Source: Pseudomonas sp.
GTDB lineage: Bacteria > Pseudomonadota > Gammaproteobacteria > Pseudomonadales > Pseudomonadaceae
Length of the DNA stretch: 64,000 bases
Assembly: GCA_022448005.1 (NCBI GenBank)
Contig: JAKUTK010000006.1
Coordinates: forward strand, 76,812-140,811
Direction of reading: 5' to 3'
Position 1 is the stretch's first letter, and every line of letters starts with the position of its first letter. The notes beneath the pieces were generated by a model, which was not told where the DNA came from, did no database searches, and saw only the letters and a list, made by a program, of their open reading frames with translations. Positions 29,967 through 38,460 of this stretch are shown here, in pieces. The translations under genes were made by a program, and so were the position numbers.

Positions 29967-30248
29967 ATCTACTTCCTTCATCTGCGGGACGCCAGCCCGT
30001 TACAACACGGACTGGAATGCGCCGTTAGGGTAACACCCGCCCGGCAGCGGAACCGGAACGTCCCGACGAACCCGAAACGATTCGATCTCCAAGCAGCAGC
30101 TGAAAACCCTGCTGTCTCTGTTGGTCTTGATGGGAAGCCGCCGCCCCAATAAGGGACTACAGATAGCGCCTGTGCGGATGTACTGACCAAGCCACGACCT
30201 CGATGAAAGGCCGCAGCAAGATCAAACCCAGGCAGGCAAGGCCCGGTG
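29967..30248. other. Intergenic region without recognised gene
   Basis: These 282 bases lie between the acyl-CoA synthetase and OmpA-lipoprotein genes, both on the minus strand. They should hold the promoter of the lipoprotein gene. I saw no plausible small ORF with a ribosome site, no strong hairpin with T run and no repeat. Confidence 0.5.
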
Positions 30249-31931
30249 CTACACCGAGGAAATAACGCTGCTGCCCTCCTCAACCCAGCGCGCGATGTCG
30301 ACGCGGATACGCTTCTTGTCGAGCTTGCCCACACTGGTCTTGGGAATATCCTCAACCACTGCGATCTGCTGCGGAATGGCCCATTTGTTGATCTGGCCCT
30401 GCTCCACGGCGGGCTCGAGGAATGCTTGCAGCGCTCGCGCATCCACCTGCTTGCCTTCGCACAGCACCAGCAGGGCAAAGGGTCGCTCGCCCCAGCGCTC
30501 ATCCGGCACACCCACCACCGCGACGTCGCGCACTGCCTCGTGCCGACTGATGAGCCCTTCCAGGGCCAGGGAAGATACCCACTCGCCACCCGTCTTGATC
30601 ACATCCTTGATGCGGTCACGAATATCGATATTGCCCATTTCATCAAGGGTGGCGACGTCACCGGTATGCAACCAACCACCGACCCACAGCTCTTCACTTT
30701 TCTCGGGATTGCCGGCGTAGCCCTGCGTCAGCCAGGGAGCCCGAAGCACCAATTCGCCCTGGGACATGCCATCGGCAGGTAGAAAGCTGCCGTCAGGCGC
30801 CTGGATTGCCGCATCGACCAAAACCACCGGAATCCCGGCTTTGAGGCGGTACGTAATCTGCTCATCCTCGCTGGCGTTACGCAACTCGTCGTTGATGTGA
30901 GCCCCGGAAATCAATGGGCAGGTTTCCGACATGCCGTAGGCAGCCACCAACTGCATGCCACACGCCCGTGCCGATTCATATAGGCCCCGCGTGAGTGCAC
31001 TGCCGCCAATGGTGATCTTCCAGCCGTTGAAGTCCGTACCCTGCGCCGCCTTGGCTTTGAGCAGCATCTGCACGATGGTCGGCACGCAGTGGGAAAAGGT
31101 GACTTGTTCCCGGCGCCACAGCTCGATCAGCAGCTCAGGATCATAGCGGCCCGGATAGACTTGCTTGAGGCCCAGCATCGTCGCCACATAAGGCAAGCCC
31201 CAGGCGTGTACGTGGAACATCGGCGTAATCGGCATGTAGACGTCGCCCGCTGCCATCAACTGGGGATTTTCGCGGCAGCCAACCGTTACCGCGCTGGCCA
31301 AGGTATGCAACACCAGTTGGCGATGCGTGAAGTAGACACCCTTGGGGTCGCCGGTGGTGCCGGTGGTATAGAAGGTGGTCGCCACCGAGTTTTCATCGAA
31401 ATCTGGAAAGTCGTACGTCGCCTTTGCGGCCGCCAGCAAGCTCTCGTACTCACCGATGCAGTTCGGCAACTCGCACTGTTTGTCATCGGCATCAGTGATC
31501 AGCAGAGTCTTGTCGACCGTGGTCAGCTGCCCGGCAATGGCGTGGTAGAGCGGCGCGAACTCGTTGTTGACGAGGACGACGCGGTCCTCGGCATGATTCA
31601 TGGTGTAAAGAATCTGCTCGGGCGATAGCCGCACATTGATGGTATGCACCACCGCACCGATCATCGGAATCGCAAACATGCATTCCAGGTAGCGATGGCT
31701 ATCCCAGTCCATCACCGCCACGGTATCGCCCGCCTTCACCCCGGCTTCTGTCAGCACATTGGCAAGCCGAGCAATGCGCTCACCGAGGGTGCGGTAGTCG
31801 AAACGCAGCTGATCGCGATAGACGATTTCGCGGGTGCGCTCGTAGCGCTGTCCCGACAACAGCAAGCTCTTGATCAACAGGGGGTACTGGTAGGCATTCG
31901 CGGCGGGTTTGATCACTCGTGTCTGCAGCAT
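30249..31931 (-). CDS. AMP-dependent fatty acyl-CoA synthetase
   Basis: This 560-residue adenylate-forming enzyme activates a carboxylic acid, probably a medium- or long-chain fatty acid, to its CoA ester. The AMP-binding loop TFYTTGTTGDPKGVYFTH is near residue 180, AYGMSETCP near residue 330, LHTGDVA near residue 420, and the C-terminal lysine in KTSVGKLDKKRIR near 540. It resembles the AlkK group. ATG 31931 has AGGAAG before it; the frame start at 31964 was not used. The chain length of the substrate cannot be read. Confidence 0.9.
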   Translation of the reverse strand: MLQTRVIKPAANAYQYPLLIKSLLLSGQRYERTREIVYRDQLRFDYRTLGERIARLANVLTEAGVKAGDTVAVMDWDSHRYLECMFAIPMIGAVVHTINVRLSPEQILYTMNHAEDRVVLVNNEFAPLYHAIAGQLTTVDKTLLITDADDKQCELPNCIGEYESLLAAAKATYDFPDFDENSVATTFYTTGTTGDPKGVYFTHRQLVLHTLASAVTVGCRENPQLMAAGDVYMPITPMFHVHAWGLPYVATMLGLKQVYPGRYDPELLIELWRREQVTFSHCVPTIVQMLLKAKAAQGTDFNGWKITIGGSALTRGLYESARACGMQLVAAYGMSETCPLISGAHINDELRNASEDEQITYRLKAGIPVVLVDAAIQAPDGSFLPADGMSQGELVLRAPWLTQGYAGNPEKSEELWVGGWLHTGDVATLDEMGNIDIRDRIKDVIKTGGEWVSSLALEGLISRHEAVRDVAVVGVPDERWGERPFALLVLCEGKQVDARALQAFLEPAVEQGQINKWAIPQQIAVVEDIPKTSVGKLDKKRIRVDIARWVEEGSSVISSV

Positions 31932-32087
31932 AGGGCTTCCTGTTATTGATGTTATGAGACGCACGCTAGACGATTTGCGGCCGTTGGTGCGGCGTTCAGC
32001 CGTGCCGCCTGCCTTCGGACAATCGGTGGCAAATGTTCAATCTGTCGAGACATGACAATGCAGCGACAGAAGGTTTGGCGGTCACAA

Positions 32088-32717
32088 TCAGGCAATCTCG
32101 CTCACCGCCAACCGAACACCGAGACCAATCAGCACCGCACCCGTGACGCGATCAAACCAATGTCCCATGCGGGCGAATCCGGCCCGCACACGCTCGCGGC
32201 TGAACAACCAGGCCACCAGGCAGAACCACACTCCGGTCGCGCCTGCCAGATATAACCCATAGCCCCCCTGAACGGCGAGCGGGGTATGGGGGTCGATAAC
32301 AACGGTGAATAGGGACAGAAAAAACAAGGTCGCCTTGGGATTCAAGCCATTGGTGACGAAACCAACGGTAAAAGCGCGTCGTGGGCTAATCGCAACACTG
32401 GACGCGGATGATGCAAGGTTGTCCACCGCAACGGGCTTGGCGCGCAGAGCCTGAAACCCCAGATAGAACAAGTAACCTGCCGCTAACCATTTGAAAAGGT
32501 TGAATAACATGATCGACTGCGAGACGATCAGACCAATGCCTAGCAGTGAATACCCCACGTGCAGCAAGATACCGCTGCCGACACCGATGGCCGTCCAGCT
32601 GCCGCTGCGCTGACCGCGGGCGACGCTTTCCCGCACGACCACTGCAAAGTCAGGCCCGGGGCTGGCGACAGCGAGTAAGTGAACCAGCGCCACAGTGAGA
32701 AACTCCATCCAGTACAT
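32088..32717 (-). CDS. LysE/RhtB family amino-acid exporter
   Basis: The 209-residue membrane protein has about six hydrophobic segments and the LysE/RhtB start: VALVHLLAVASPGPDFAVVVRESVARGQR, where the PGPD motif is diagnostic. GFVTNGLNPKATLFFLSLF near residue 115 is the second conserved block. Family members export amino acids such as threonine or homoserine lactone. The start ATG 32717 has GGAG 7 bases upstream. It is divergent from the hydroxyacid dehydrogenase gene across 61 bases; no LysR regulator is adjacent. Confidence 0.9.
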   Translation of the reverse strand: MYWMEFLTVALVHLLAVASPGPDFAVVVRESVARGQRSGSWTAIGVGSGILLHVGYSLLGIGLIVSQSIMLFNLFKWLAAGYLFYLGFQALRAKPVAVDNLASSASSVAISPRRAFTVGFVTNGLNPKATLFFLSLFTVVIDPHTPLAVQGGYGLYLAGATGVWFCLVAWLFSRERVRAGFARMGHWFDRVTGAVLIGLGVRLAVSEIA

Positions 32718-32778
32718 CTAGCGACTCCGTTATTTCCGGGGCGGGACGTCCGCCCGCTGATTCATACGAGTAAAGTCC

Positions 32779-33741
32779 ATGAGCAAGTACCGCGCTGTAT
32801 TCCTTGATCTATCACCGCTCGACCAGGGCGATCTGGACCTGGCCCCGTTGCAGTCCGCCTTTGCTGAGTTGACCTGCCATAAGGAGACCAGCGAAACGCA
32901 AATCGTCGACCGACTGCAAGGCGCAGAAGTTGCCATCGTCAACAAGGTCACCTTGAGCGACGCCACGCTGGCCGCCTGCCCGGATCTGAAATTGATTCTG
33001 GTCGCCGCCACCGGCGTCAATAACATCGACCTGGCCGCAGCCAAACAACGCGGTATTGCGGTATGCAACTGCCAGGCTTACGGCACGGCTACCGTGGCCC
33101 AACATACGCTGATGCTACTGCTCGCACTGGCCACGCGGCTACCCGATTATCAAGCCGCCGTGGCTCGTGGCCGCTGGCAGGAAAGCGGACAGTTCTGCCT
33201 GCTGGATTTCCCCATCGTAGAGTTAGCGGGCAAGACGCTCGGCGTGCTCGGCCACGGTGAGCTGGGCGGCGCCGTAGCCAAGCTCGCCGAGGCGCTAGGA
33301 ATGCGTGTGCTGACCGGCAATCTGCCCGGGCGCCCGCCTCGTCCAGACCGACTGGAACTGGACGAGTTGCTGCCGCAGATTGATGCCCTGACCCTGCACT
33401 GCCCCCTCACCGAGCAAACACGCAACCTGATCGGTGCGCGCGAACTGCAGCTGATGAGACCCGCCGCGTTCGTCATCAATACCGCTCGCGGCGGCCTGAT
33501 CGACGAGCAGGCGCTGGCCGACACCCTGCGAAGCGGCCACCTGGGCGGCGCAGCCACCGATGTGCTGATCAGCGAACCACCCAGCAACGACAACCCGCTG
33601 CTGGCTGCGGACGTGCCGCGCCTGATCGTGACACCCCACAGCGCCTGGGGCAGCCGCGAAGCCAGACAACGCATCGTCGGCCAACTGTGTGAGAACGCGG
33701 AGGCGTTCTTCGCCGGCAGCCCCAAGCGCCAGGTAGGCTGA
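32779..33741 (+). CDS. hprA: D-2-hydroxyacid dehydrogenase (glycerate dehydrogenase type)
   Basis: The 320-residue NAD(P)-dependent dehydrogenase has the Rossmann motif GVLGHGELGGAVAKLAEALG near residue 155. The catalytic Arg is in NTARGGLIDEQAL near 235, Glu in SEPPSNDNPLL near 270, and His in TPHSAWGSREAR near 290. The sequence is closest to glycerate dehydrogenases, which reduce hydroxypyruvate in serine and one-carbon metabolism. The exact substrate is an inference, so the symbol is tentative. rsmC follows 57 bases later on the same strand. Confidence 0.85.
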   Translation: MSKYRAVFLDLSPLDQGDLDLAPLQSAFAELTCHKETSETQIVDRLQGAEVAIVNKVTLSDATLAACPDLKLILVAATGVNNIDLAAAKQRGIAVCNCQAYGTATVAQHTLMLLLALATRLPDYQAAVARGRWQESGQFCLLDFPIVELAGKTLGVLGHGELGGAVAKLAEALGMRVLTGNLPGRPPRPDRLELDELLPQIDALTLHCPLTEQTRNLIGARELQLMRPAAFVINTARGGLIDEQALADTLRSGHLGGAATDVLISEPPSNDNPLLAADVPRLIVTPHSAWGSREARQRIVGQLCENAEAFFAGSPKRQVG

Positions 33742-33798
33742 CGCTTCTGCAGCCGGGGACAAGGCTGGTAAGCTCGCCAGCTTTTGTCCGGAGGCAAG

Positions 33799-34797
33799 AT
33801 GGATCCGCGAAGCGAAGTACTGCTGCGTCAGACCGAACTGTTCAGCGGTGACCTGCTGCTTGCCGGGCTGCCCGCAGACGACCTGCTCGGCCAACTGCCT
33901 GGAGCCATCGGCTGGAGCTGGCACGCTGGGACGCAGCAACGACTGCAGGCGCGTTTCACCGAGCGTTGCGCATTTGGTGTCGAGCCGCCCATAGCCTCGT
34001 TCGATAGCGCCGTTCTGTTCCTACCCAAGTCTCGGGAACTGACTGATTACCTGCTGAGCGCGCTGGCCGCCAGATTGCCGGGCCGTCTGCTGTATCTGGT
34101 GGGTGAGAAGCGTGCCGGCGTGGAGCGAGCCGCGAAACAACTGGCTCCCTTCGGCGAAACGAAAAAACTCGACAGCGCCCGGCATTGCCAGCTCTGGCAG
34201 GTCAGGGTCACAAATAGCCCACCGGCTCCAGAATTACAGACCCTGGCTCAGCGCTTCGAGCTCCCACTCGCGGACGGTCCACTGCAGATCGTCAGCCTGC
34301 CTGGCGTGTTCAGCCATGGCCGCCTCGATCGCGGTACCGCACTGCTGCTGGAACAGCTCGATGGGCTGCCAGCTGGCCGGCTGCTGGATTTCGGCTGCGG
34401 CGCGGGCATCATTGGGGCGTCGCTGAAAAGACGGTATCCGGACAGTGAAGTGGTGCTGCTGGATGTCGACGCTTTTGCAGTCGAAAGCAGCCGCATGACC
34501 CTCGCTGCTAATTGTCTACAGGCTAAGGTGATTGCCGGCGACGGCATCGATGCCGCCCCGCAAGACTGCTCCGCCATCATCAGCAACCCACCGTTTCATC
34601 AGGGCGTCCACACGCACTACGAGGCCAGCGAAACGTTACTGCAACGCGCGGCCGATCACCTCCGGCCGGGTGGCGAACTACGACTGGTAGCCAATGCGTT
34701 TCTCAAGTATCCGCCCCTGATCGAAACCCATCTGGGTCGCTGCGAAACGCTGATCAGTGCGGACGGCTTCCGCATCCACCGTGCACAACGCCCCTGA
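33799..34797 (+). CDS. rsmC: 16S rRNA (guanine-1207 N2) methyltransferase RsmC
   Basis: The 332-residue enzyme methylates G1207 of 16S rRNA using S-adenosylmethionine. The N-terminal half is the catalytically inactive duplicate domain. The C-terminal half has the SAM site [15 protein letters not shown] near residue 195 and the substrate motif SNPPFHQG near residue 258. ATG 33799 is preceded by GGAGG; a TTG at 33784 was rejected. RlmG is similar, but the length of about 330 and SNPPFHQG suit RsmC. Confidence 0.9.
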   Translation: MDPRSEVLLRQTELFSGDLLLAGLPADDLLGQLPGAIGWSWHAGTQQRLQARFTERCAFGVEPPIASFDSAVLFLPKSRELTDYLLSALAARLPGRLLYLVGEKRAGVERAAKQLAPFGETKKLDSARHCQLWQVRVTNSPPAPELQTLAQRFELPLADGPLQIVSLPGVFSHGRLDRGTALLLEQLDGLPAGRLLDFGCGAGIIGASLKRRYPDSEVVLLDVDAFAVESSRMTLAANCLQAKVIAGDGIDAAPQDCSAIISNPPFHQGVHTHYEASETLLQRAADHLRPGGELRLVANAFLKYPPLIETHLGRCETLISADGFRIHRAQRP

Positions 34798-34849
34798 TCC
34801 GGTAGCGTCCCGACTTGCGCAACGCGCCACGCTTGGGCAAACTCGCGCC

Positions 34850-34979
34850 CGTCCTGGGGGAGTAGTCTCCGGCAAGCGCCCTGCTTGCCTGGCATGCGTC
34901 AACATACTTGGTCCACAGACCATGGTGCATGCGACCCGCGCGGCCTGTCTCGGCAGCCAGCGCTCGGTTTGACAAGACC
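34850..34979 (+). ncRNA. yybP-ykoY (manganese) riboswitch aptamer
   Basis: The sequence contains the two conserved loops of this class: GGGGGAGTAG at 34856-34865 and GCGTCAACATACTTGG at 34896-34911. The closing GACAAGACC lies at 34971-34979. In this class Mn2+ binds between the two loops. The gene downstream is a GDT1-family exporter, a known target of this riboswitch. Exact ends are approximate. Confidence 0.85.
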
Positions 34980-35028
34980 CATGACACGTACACCTGACCC
35001 GGGGCGGGCAGGCGGTGCGTGTCATGGT
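34979..35028 (+). promoter_or_regulatory. Expression-platform hairpin of the riboswitch
   Basis: CCATGACACG pairs with CGTGTCATGG, extended inward by CCTG/CAGG. No T run follows, and the ribosome site AAGGAAG lies about 25 bases after it. This suggests control of translation start rather than termination. Confidence 0.6.
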
Positions 35029-35060
35029 GAATAGTCGACCCGCCCCCGCAAGGAAGTCCG

Positions 35061-35648
35061 TTGGAATCGTTCTACATCCCCACCCTGATCGTCGCACTCG
35101 CCGAGATTGGCGACAAAACGCAATTGCTCGCCCTCTTGCTGGCCGCCCGCTACCGACGTCCAATGCCCATCATCTGGGGCATTGTGGTGGCCACGCTGGC
35201 CAACCATGCCGCCGCTGGGGCTATCGGCAATTGGGTTTCGTCGCTGGTCTCGCCTGCCATTCTCAGCTGGATTCTGGCCGCCTCTTTCGCCGCCGTTGCC
35301 CTATGGACGCTGGTACCAGACAAGCTCGAGGAAGAAGAAGCTTCGCGCGGTCGCCGCTTCGGCCCCTTCATGGCGACACTGATCGCGTTCTTCCTTGCCG
35401 AAATGGGCGACAAAACGCAGGTGGCTACCGTCATGCTTGCCGCTCAGTATCCTGACTTCATCCTGGTGATCATTGGCACGACCCTTGGCATGCTGATCGC
35501 CAATGTGCCGGTGGTGCTGGCCGGCAATTTTGCCGCCGACCGCATGCCACTCACGCTGATTCGACGAATCGCCGCCGTCGGCTTTGCCGGCTTGGCGCTG
35601 TACGCCGTCTATCAGGCACTGAGCTTGAGCGGCATGCTTCCAGTCTGA
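35061..35648 (+). CDS. GDT1/TMEM165 (UPF0016) family manganese exporter
   Basis: The 195-residue membrane protein has two repeats, each with the family motif ExGDKT: ALAEIGDKTQ near residue 15 and LAEMGDKTQ near residue 120. Six hydrophobic segments are visible, with an acidic loop (KLEEEEA) between the halves. Bacterial relatives such as MneA export Mn2+. The start is TTG at 35061, eleven bases from the start of AAGGAAG. It sits directly below a yybP-ykoY riboswitch, so excess manganese should switch the gene on. TTG starts are common in Pseudomonas orthologues (from memory). Confidence 0.9.
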   Translation: MESFYIPTLIVALAEIGDKTQLLALLLAARYRRPMPIIWGIVVATLANHAAAGAIGNWVSSLVSPAILSWILAASFAAVALWTLVPDKLEEEEASRGRRFGPFMATLIAFFLAEMGDKTQVATVMLAAQYPDFILVIIGTTLGMLIANVPVVLAGNFAADRMPLTLIRRIAAVGFAGLALYAVYQALSLSGMLPV

Positions 35649-35732
35649 TACCCAGCGCAAATTGCCTCGCCACGGGTGCTGTTAGAGTGCGCGTTCACCG
35701 CATTTTGGCGGCACTTGAGGGGAGCAGGCGGC

Positions 35733-36176
35733 ATGTCACCGGAGGAACGAAAACGGCGGGTTCGGCAGCATATCGACCTGAGCTGGATCAAGGGTCGACT
35801 GGCATTGGCTGAACAGCTGCAGAGCCGTTACTTCAGCTACAAAAGCTCGTTCATCTCCCAGCCGGTCAACAGTGCCGGTTTCGGCCTGATCGTAAAGGAA
35901 ATCCGTCAGGCCATTCCGGATCTGGAAGTTGCGGTAGATGAATGCCTCAGCGAAGGCAACCGCGTGGTGACCTCCAGCACCCTGTTCGGCACCCTGGAGA
36001 AACCCGTGTTCGGCGTCGCACCGAGCGGCAAGATTCTCACGGTCGCCGCGATGTCGATCTGGACGCTCAATCCGAGCGGCGACATCGAGGAAATCAGCAC
36101 CCTCTTTGACCTGGAAAGCGCCCGTAGCCAGCTAGGCATGGAAAGTCCACTCCCCATCAAGCTGCCGCTGACCTGA
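35733..36176 (+). CDS. SnoaL-like ester cyclase family protein
   Basis: The 147-residue protein probably has the NTF2-like/SnoaL fold: an N-terminal helix pair (about 1-35), then strands with FLIVKEIRQ-type and PDLEVAVDECLSEGNRVV segments. The pieces VAAMSIWTLNPSGDIEEI and IPDLEV follow the polyketide-cyclase-like pattern, but catalytic residues cannot be assigned. ATG 35733 has GGGAGCAGG upstream, which decides it over the frame start at 35676. It lies 84 bases after the GDT1 gene and is convergent with the M48 protease gene. Confidence 0.7.
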   Translation: MSPEERKRRVRQHIDLSWIKGRLALAEQLQSRYFSYKSSFISQPVNSAGFGLIVKEIRQAIPDLEVAVDECLSEGNRVVTSSTLFGTLEKPVFGVAPSGKILTVAAMSIWTLNPSGDIEEISTLFDLESARSQLGMESPLPIKLPLT

Positions 36177-36196
36177 AAGAGCCAGCGGCATCTGCA

Positions 36197-37006
36197 TCAG
36201 CGGCCCTGTTTATACAGTGGCATCACCTTTGGAATATTTTCTTGCAGCGCTTGCGTACGGCTGCCTGAAGAGGGATGTGTGCTGAGAAATTCCGGCGGAG
36301 CGGAACCGCCAGCCGCTGCCATCTTCTGCCACAAGCTTACCGCTGCGTTCGGGTTGTACCCTGCCCGCGCGGCCAGCTCCAGACCGATCAGGTCAGCCTC
36401 GTTTTCATTGCTGCGGCTGTTGGGCAGCGTCATCAGATACTGCACACCCATGTTGGCCAGCTGCAGGCTGCCATCACCAATCCCGACCGCCGAGCCGATT
36501 TGAGTGGCCATCTGCACACCGTAAGCCTTGGACATGGCCTCGCGACCGTGCTCACGCAACGCATGGGCAATCTCGTGCCCCATGACTGCGGCAATCTCGT
36601 CATCGGTCAGGTTGAGCTTCTCGATCAGACCGGTGTAGAAGATGATCTTGCCGCCTGGGCCGGCATTGGCGTTTAACTCTGGGCTGTCGATGACGTTCAC
36701 ATCCCAGTCCCACTGCGCCGCATCAGGCCGGAAAGTCTTGACCTCGGCGATCAGCCTGCTGGCGATCCGGTTGACCCGCTGAGCGACCGGTGAGTTGTTT
36801 TCGAGCACACCTTTGCTCTTCGCTTGAGACACCGTCTGTTGATAAGACTGCGCATACATCTGATTGACCTGCTCGGTCGACAGCATGCTGAACATGTATT
36901 GCTTGCGGTCGACGCCAACGGCACCGCTGCTGGTGGTGTTGACGGCCTGACAACCGGCAAGCGCGGCGGCCGCCAGAAAAAGGCTGAGTGAATGCAGCTT
37001 GAACAT
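36197..37006 (-). CDS. M48 family metalloprotease lipoprotein (LoiP-like)
   Basis: This 269-residue periplasmic zinc protease is anchored by lipid. The signal peptide ends with lipobox LAGC near residue 19. The zinc motif HEIAHALREHG lies near residue 136, with the third ligand Glu in NENEADLIGLELAARAGY near residue 190. The C-terminal STHPSSGSRTQAL is also conserved. ATG 37006 follows GGAGACGCG; a longer frame to 37159 lacks a signal peptide and was rejected. E. coli relatives (LoiP, BepA) degrade or fold outer-membrane proteins under stress. Confidence 0.9.
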   Translation of the reverse strand: MFKLHSLSLFLAAAALAGCQAVNTTSSGAVGVDRKQYMFSMLSTEQVNQMYAQSYQQTVSQAKSKGVLENNSPVAQRVNRIASRLIAEVKTFRPDAAQWDWDVNVIDSPELNANAGPGGKIIFYTGLIEKLNLTDDEIAAVMGHEIAHALREHGREAMSKAYGVQMATQIGSAVGIGDGSLQLANMGVQYLMTLPNSRSNENEADLIGLELAARAGYNPNAAVSLWQKMAAAGGSAPPEFLSTHPSSGSRTQALQENIPKVMPLYKQGR

Positions 37007-37137
37007 GTCGCGTCTCCCGTGAATTCTGCGCCGTATGCTAGAGGGTGCAAGCGAACCGGGCAACCGACCCGCTACCCACCGCTTCAGCGCCGGCCTGATA
37101 GCGCCTTGACTCCGCTTTCGAGGGTTAGTGCCAATGC

Positions 37138-37758
37138 CTAGTTCACTGGCGTCAAGCACTCCGGCGCGTCCAACTTGGGATCATTGACGAAGGTTGCCAA
37201 GGGTCGCTCGCGCAACTCCGGCTGTGGTGCAGCCAGCAGCAGCTGCAGCGTTTCCAGCGGAGTCTGGGGATCGAGCCAGGCGGTCATGCCAGCCTGATCC
37301 AGCAACAGTGGTCGCCGTTGGTTTGAGGCTGGTCGCGTCACGACGGCCGCACTGAGGTAACTGTGTCCTTCTACCGGATAGGCCTCCCAGACCGCGGCGA
37401 AATACATCAGCGAGTCTTCCGCCGTCATCCAGTAGGGACGCTTGCGCGCCGTGCCTCGCCACTCATAGAAACCATTCGCAGGCAGGACGCCTCGACGCAG
37501 ACGAAAGGCGTCGCGAAACATTGGCTGTTCAGCCAGCGTTTCCGCCCGAGCCTGCGCCGGCGTGCGGGTGAAGTCGCTCAACCATGCCGGAGTCAACCCC
37601 CAGCGCACGCGACTCAATTGCAGCGCTTCGTCCACCTGCCGCAGCAGAAGCACCGAAGCGCCAGGCGCCAGGCTCCAGTGCGGCTGCTGATCAGACGGGA
37701 AGCCGGGCAGCGCAGCAAAAGCGGCATTCCAGCGAAACAGGGCATAGCGGCCACACAT
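37138..37758 (-). CDS. SRAP domain protein (YedK/HMCES type)
   Basis: The 206-residue protein starts MCGRYALF. Cys2 becomes the N-terminal residue after Met removal and forms a covalent link with abasic sites in single-stranded DNA, protecting them during replication. Other conserved parts are VRWGLTPAW near residue 55, NARAETL-like QARAETLAEQPMF, and the catalytic Glu in RRGVLPANGFYEWRG near residue 103. ATG 37758 is decided by the need for MC at the N-terminus. The gene stands alone between the M48 protease and DUF2007 genes. Confidence 0.92.
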   Translation of the reverse strand: MCGRYALFRWNAAFAALPGFPSDQQPHWSLAPGASVLLLRQVDEALQLSRVRWGLTPAWLSDFTRTPAQARAETLAEQPMFRDAFRLRRGVLPANGFYEWRGTARKRPYWMTAEDSLMYFAAVWEAYPVEGHSYLSAAVVTRPASNQRRPLLLDQAGMTAWLDPQTPLETLQLLLAAPQPELRERPLATFVNDPKLDAPECLTPVN

Positions 37759-37819
37759 GTACAAAAACTCGAAGGGAAAAGAGGCCAGCGGCCAGGGGCA
37801 ATGCCTTCACTCTGAGGCA

Positions 37820-38080
37820 TCAGCAGATGAGCTCACCCGGATAGCTTTCCGGTTCGTCGCCGGGCAGCAGTTCGGCGACATTGTACTCAGCGATCAACTG
37901 CCGCGCGCGCTCGGCCTCATCATCGGCGACCATCAAGCCGAGCAGACCGGCAACAGGCAGCTCGCCTACAGCTCCGATCAGATGCCGGCCATTCAGGTAA
38001 ACCTCGATACCTTCGGCGTCCAACATGCCCCGCAACATCTCCGCTTCGAGCAGATCGCGCGGCTCGTATACCCGCTGCAT
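37820..38080 (-). CDS. DUF2007 family putative signal-transducing protein
   Basis: The 86-residue protein has the DUF2007 pattern: VYEPRDLLEAEMLRGMLDAEGIEVYLNG, then hydrophobic GLLGLMVADDEAERARQLI. The fold is expected to be a small PII-like ferredoxin fold (established for the family). The role is unknown. Its ATG lies directly after the stop of the CPXCG gene, and the two are co-translated. Confidence 0.85.
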   Translation of the reverse strand: MQRVYEPRDLLEAEMLRGMLDAEGIEVYLNGRHLIGAVGELPVAGLLGLMVADDEAERARQLIAEYNVAELLPGDEPESYPGELIC

Positions 38081-38263
38081 CTATTCATCCTCCCGCCGTA
38101 CGTCGAGCTGCCAATCGCTACCATCGGTTCGCAGATCGAACACAATCGGCCTGCAGCAGACTGAGCAGTCTTCGATGTACTGCTGATCGCCGCCACTCAG
38201 ATCGAGCAGCGCCTCCACCACTTCGCCACAATATGGGCATTGATAGTCCTGTGATTCCAGCAT
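38081..38263 (-). CDS. CPXCG-motif cysteine-rich zinc-ribbon-like protein
   Basis: This small 60-residue protein has YQCPYCGE at residues 8-15 and a second pair DCSVCCRP near residue 33. Together the cysteines should bind one zinc ion. It is named for the CPXCG motif; the function is unknown. The rest is acidic (DLSGGDQQYIED, DVRREDE). It is joined without spacing to the DUF2007 gene. The start lies 26 bases from the -10-like sequence of the divergent acyltransferase gene. Confidence 0.85.
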   Translation of the reverse strand: MLESQDYQCPYCGEVVEALLDLSGGDQQYIEDCSVCCRPIVFDLRTDGSDWQLDVRREDE

Positions 38264-38288
38264 CAGCGTCTCCTGCGAGACTTGCCGC

Positions 38289-38294
38289 TATAAT
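38289..38294 (+). promoter_or_regulatory. -10 promoter element (TATAAT)
   Basis: A perfect TATAAT in the divergent gap before the acyltransferase gene; no good -35 box at the standard distance, so only the -10 match supports it. Confidence 0.35.
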
Positions 38295-38460
38295 CGCCGT
38301 CCTGAGTCTGTTGAGATGCCTCGGTGCGCACTTGTGGCGGACCCGACCGGTGCCACGCGGCATTGTCCGAGCCCGCAGTCATCGCGTCCAAGCAACCACA
38401 GACCTAACTTTGACCCTTGAGCGACTGGGTTATTCAGTAGTTACCCTTACAGAGATCATG

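Noticed and set aside
37007..37159. N-terminal extension of the M48 protease
   Set aside because: It would move the lipobox signal peptide into the interior of the protein; GGAGACG supports the start at 37006.
38233..38460. N-terminal extension of the acyltransferase
   Set aside because: The frame is open but crosses a TATAAT promoter element and has no ribosome site; family proteins start near MDEFEAIRP.
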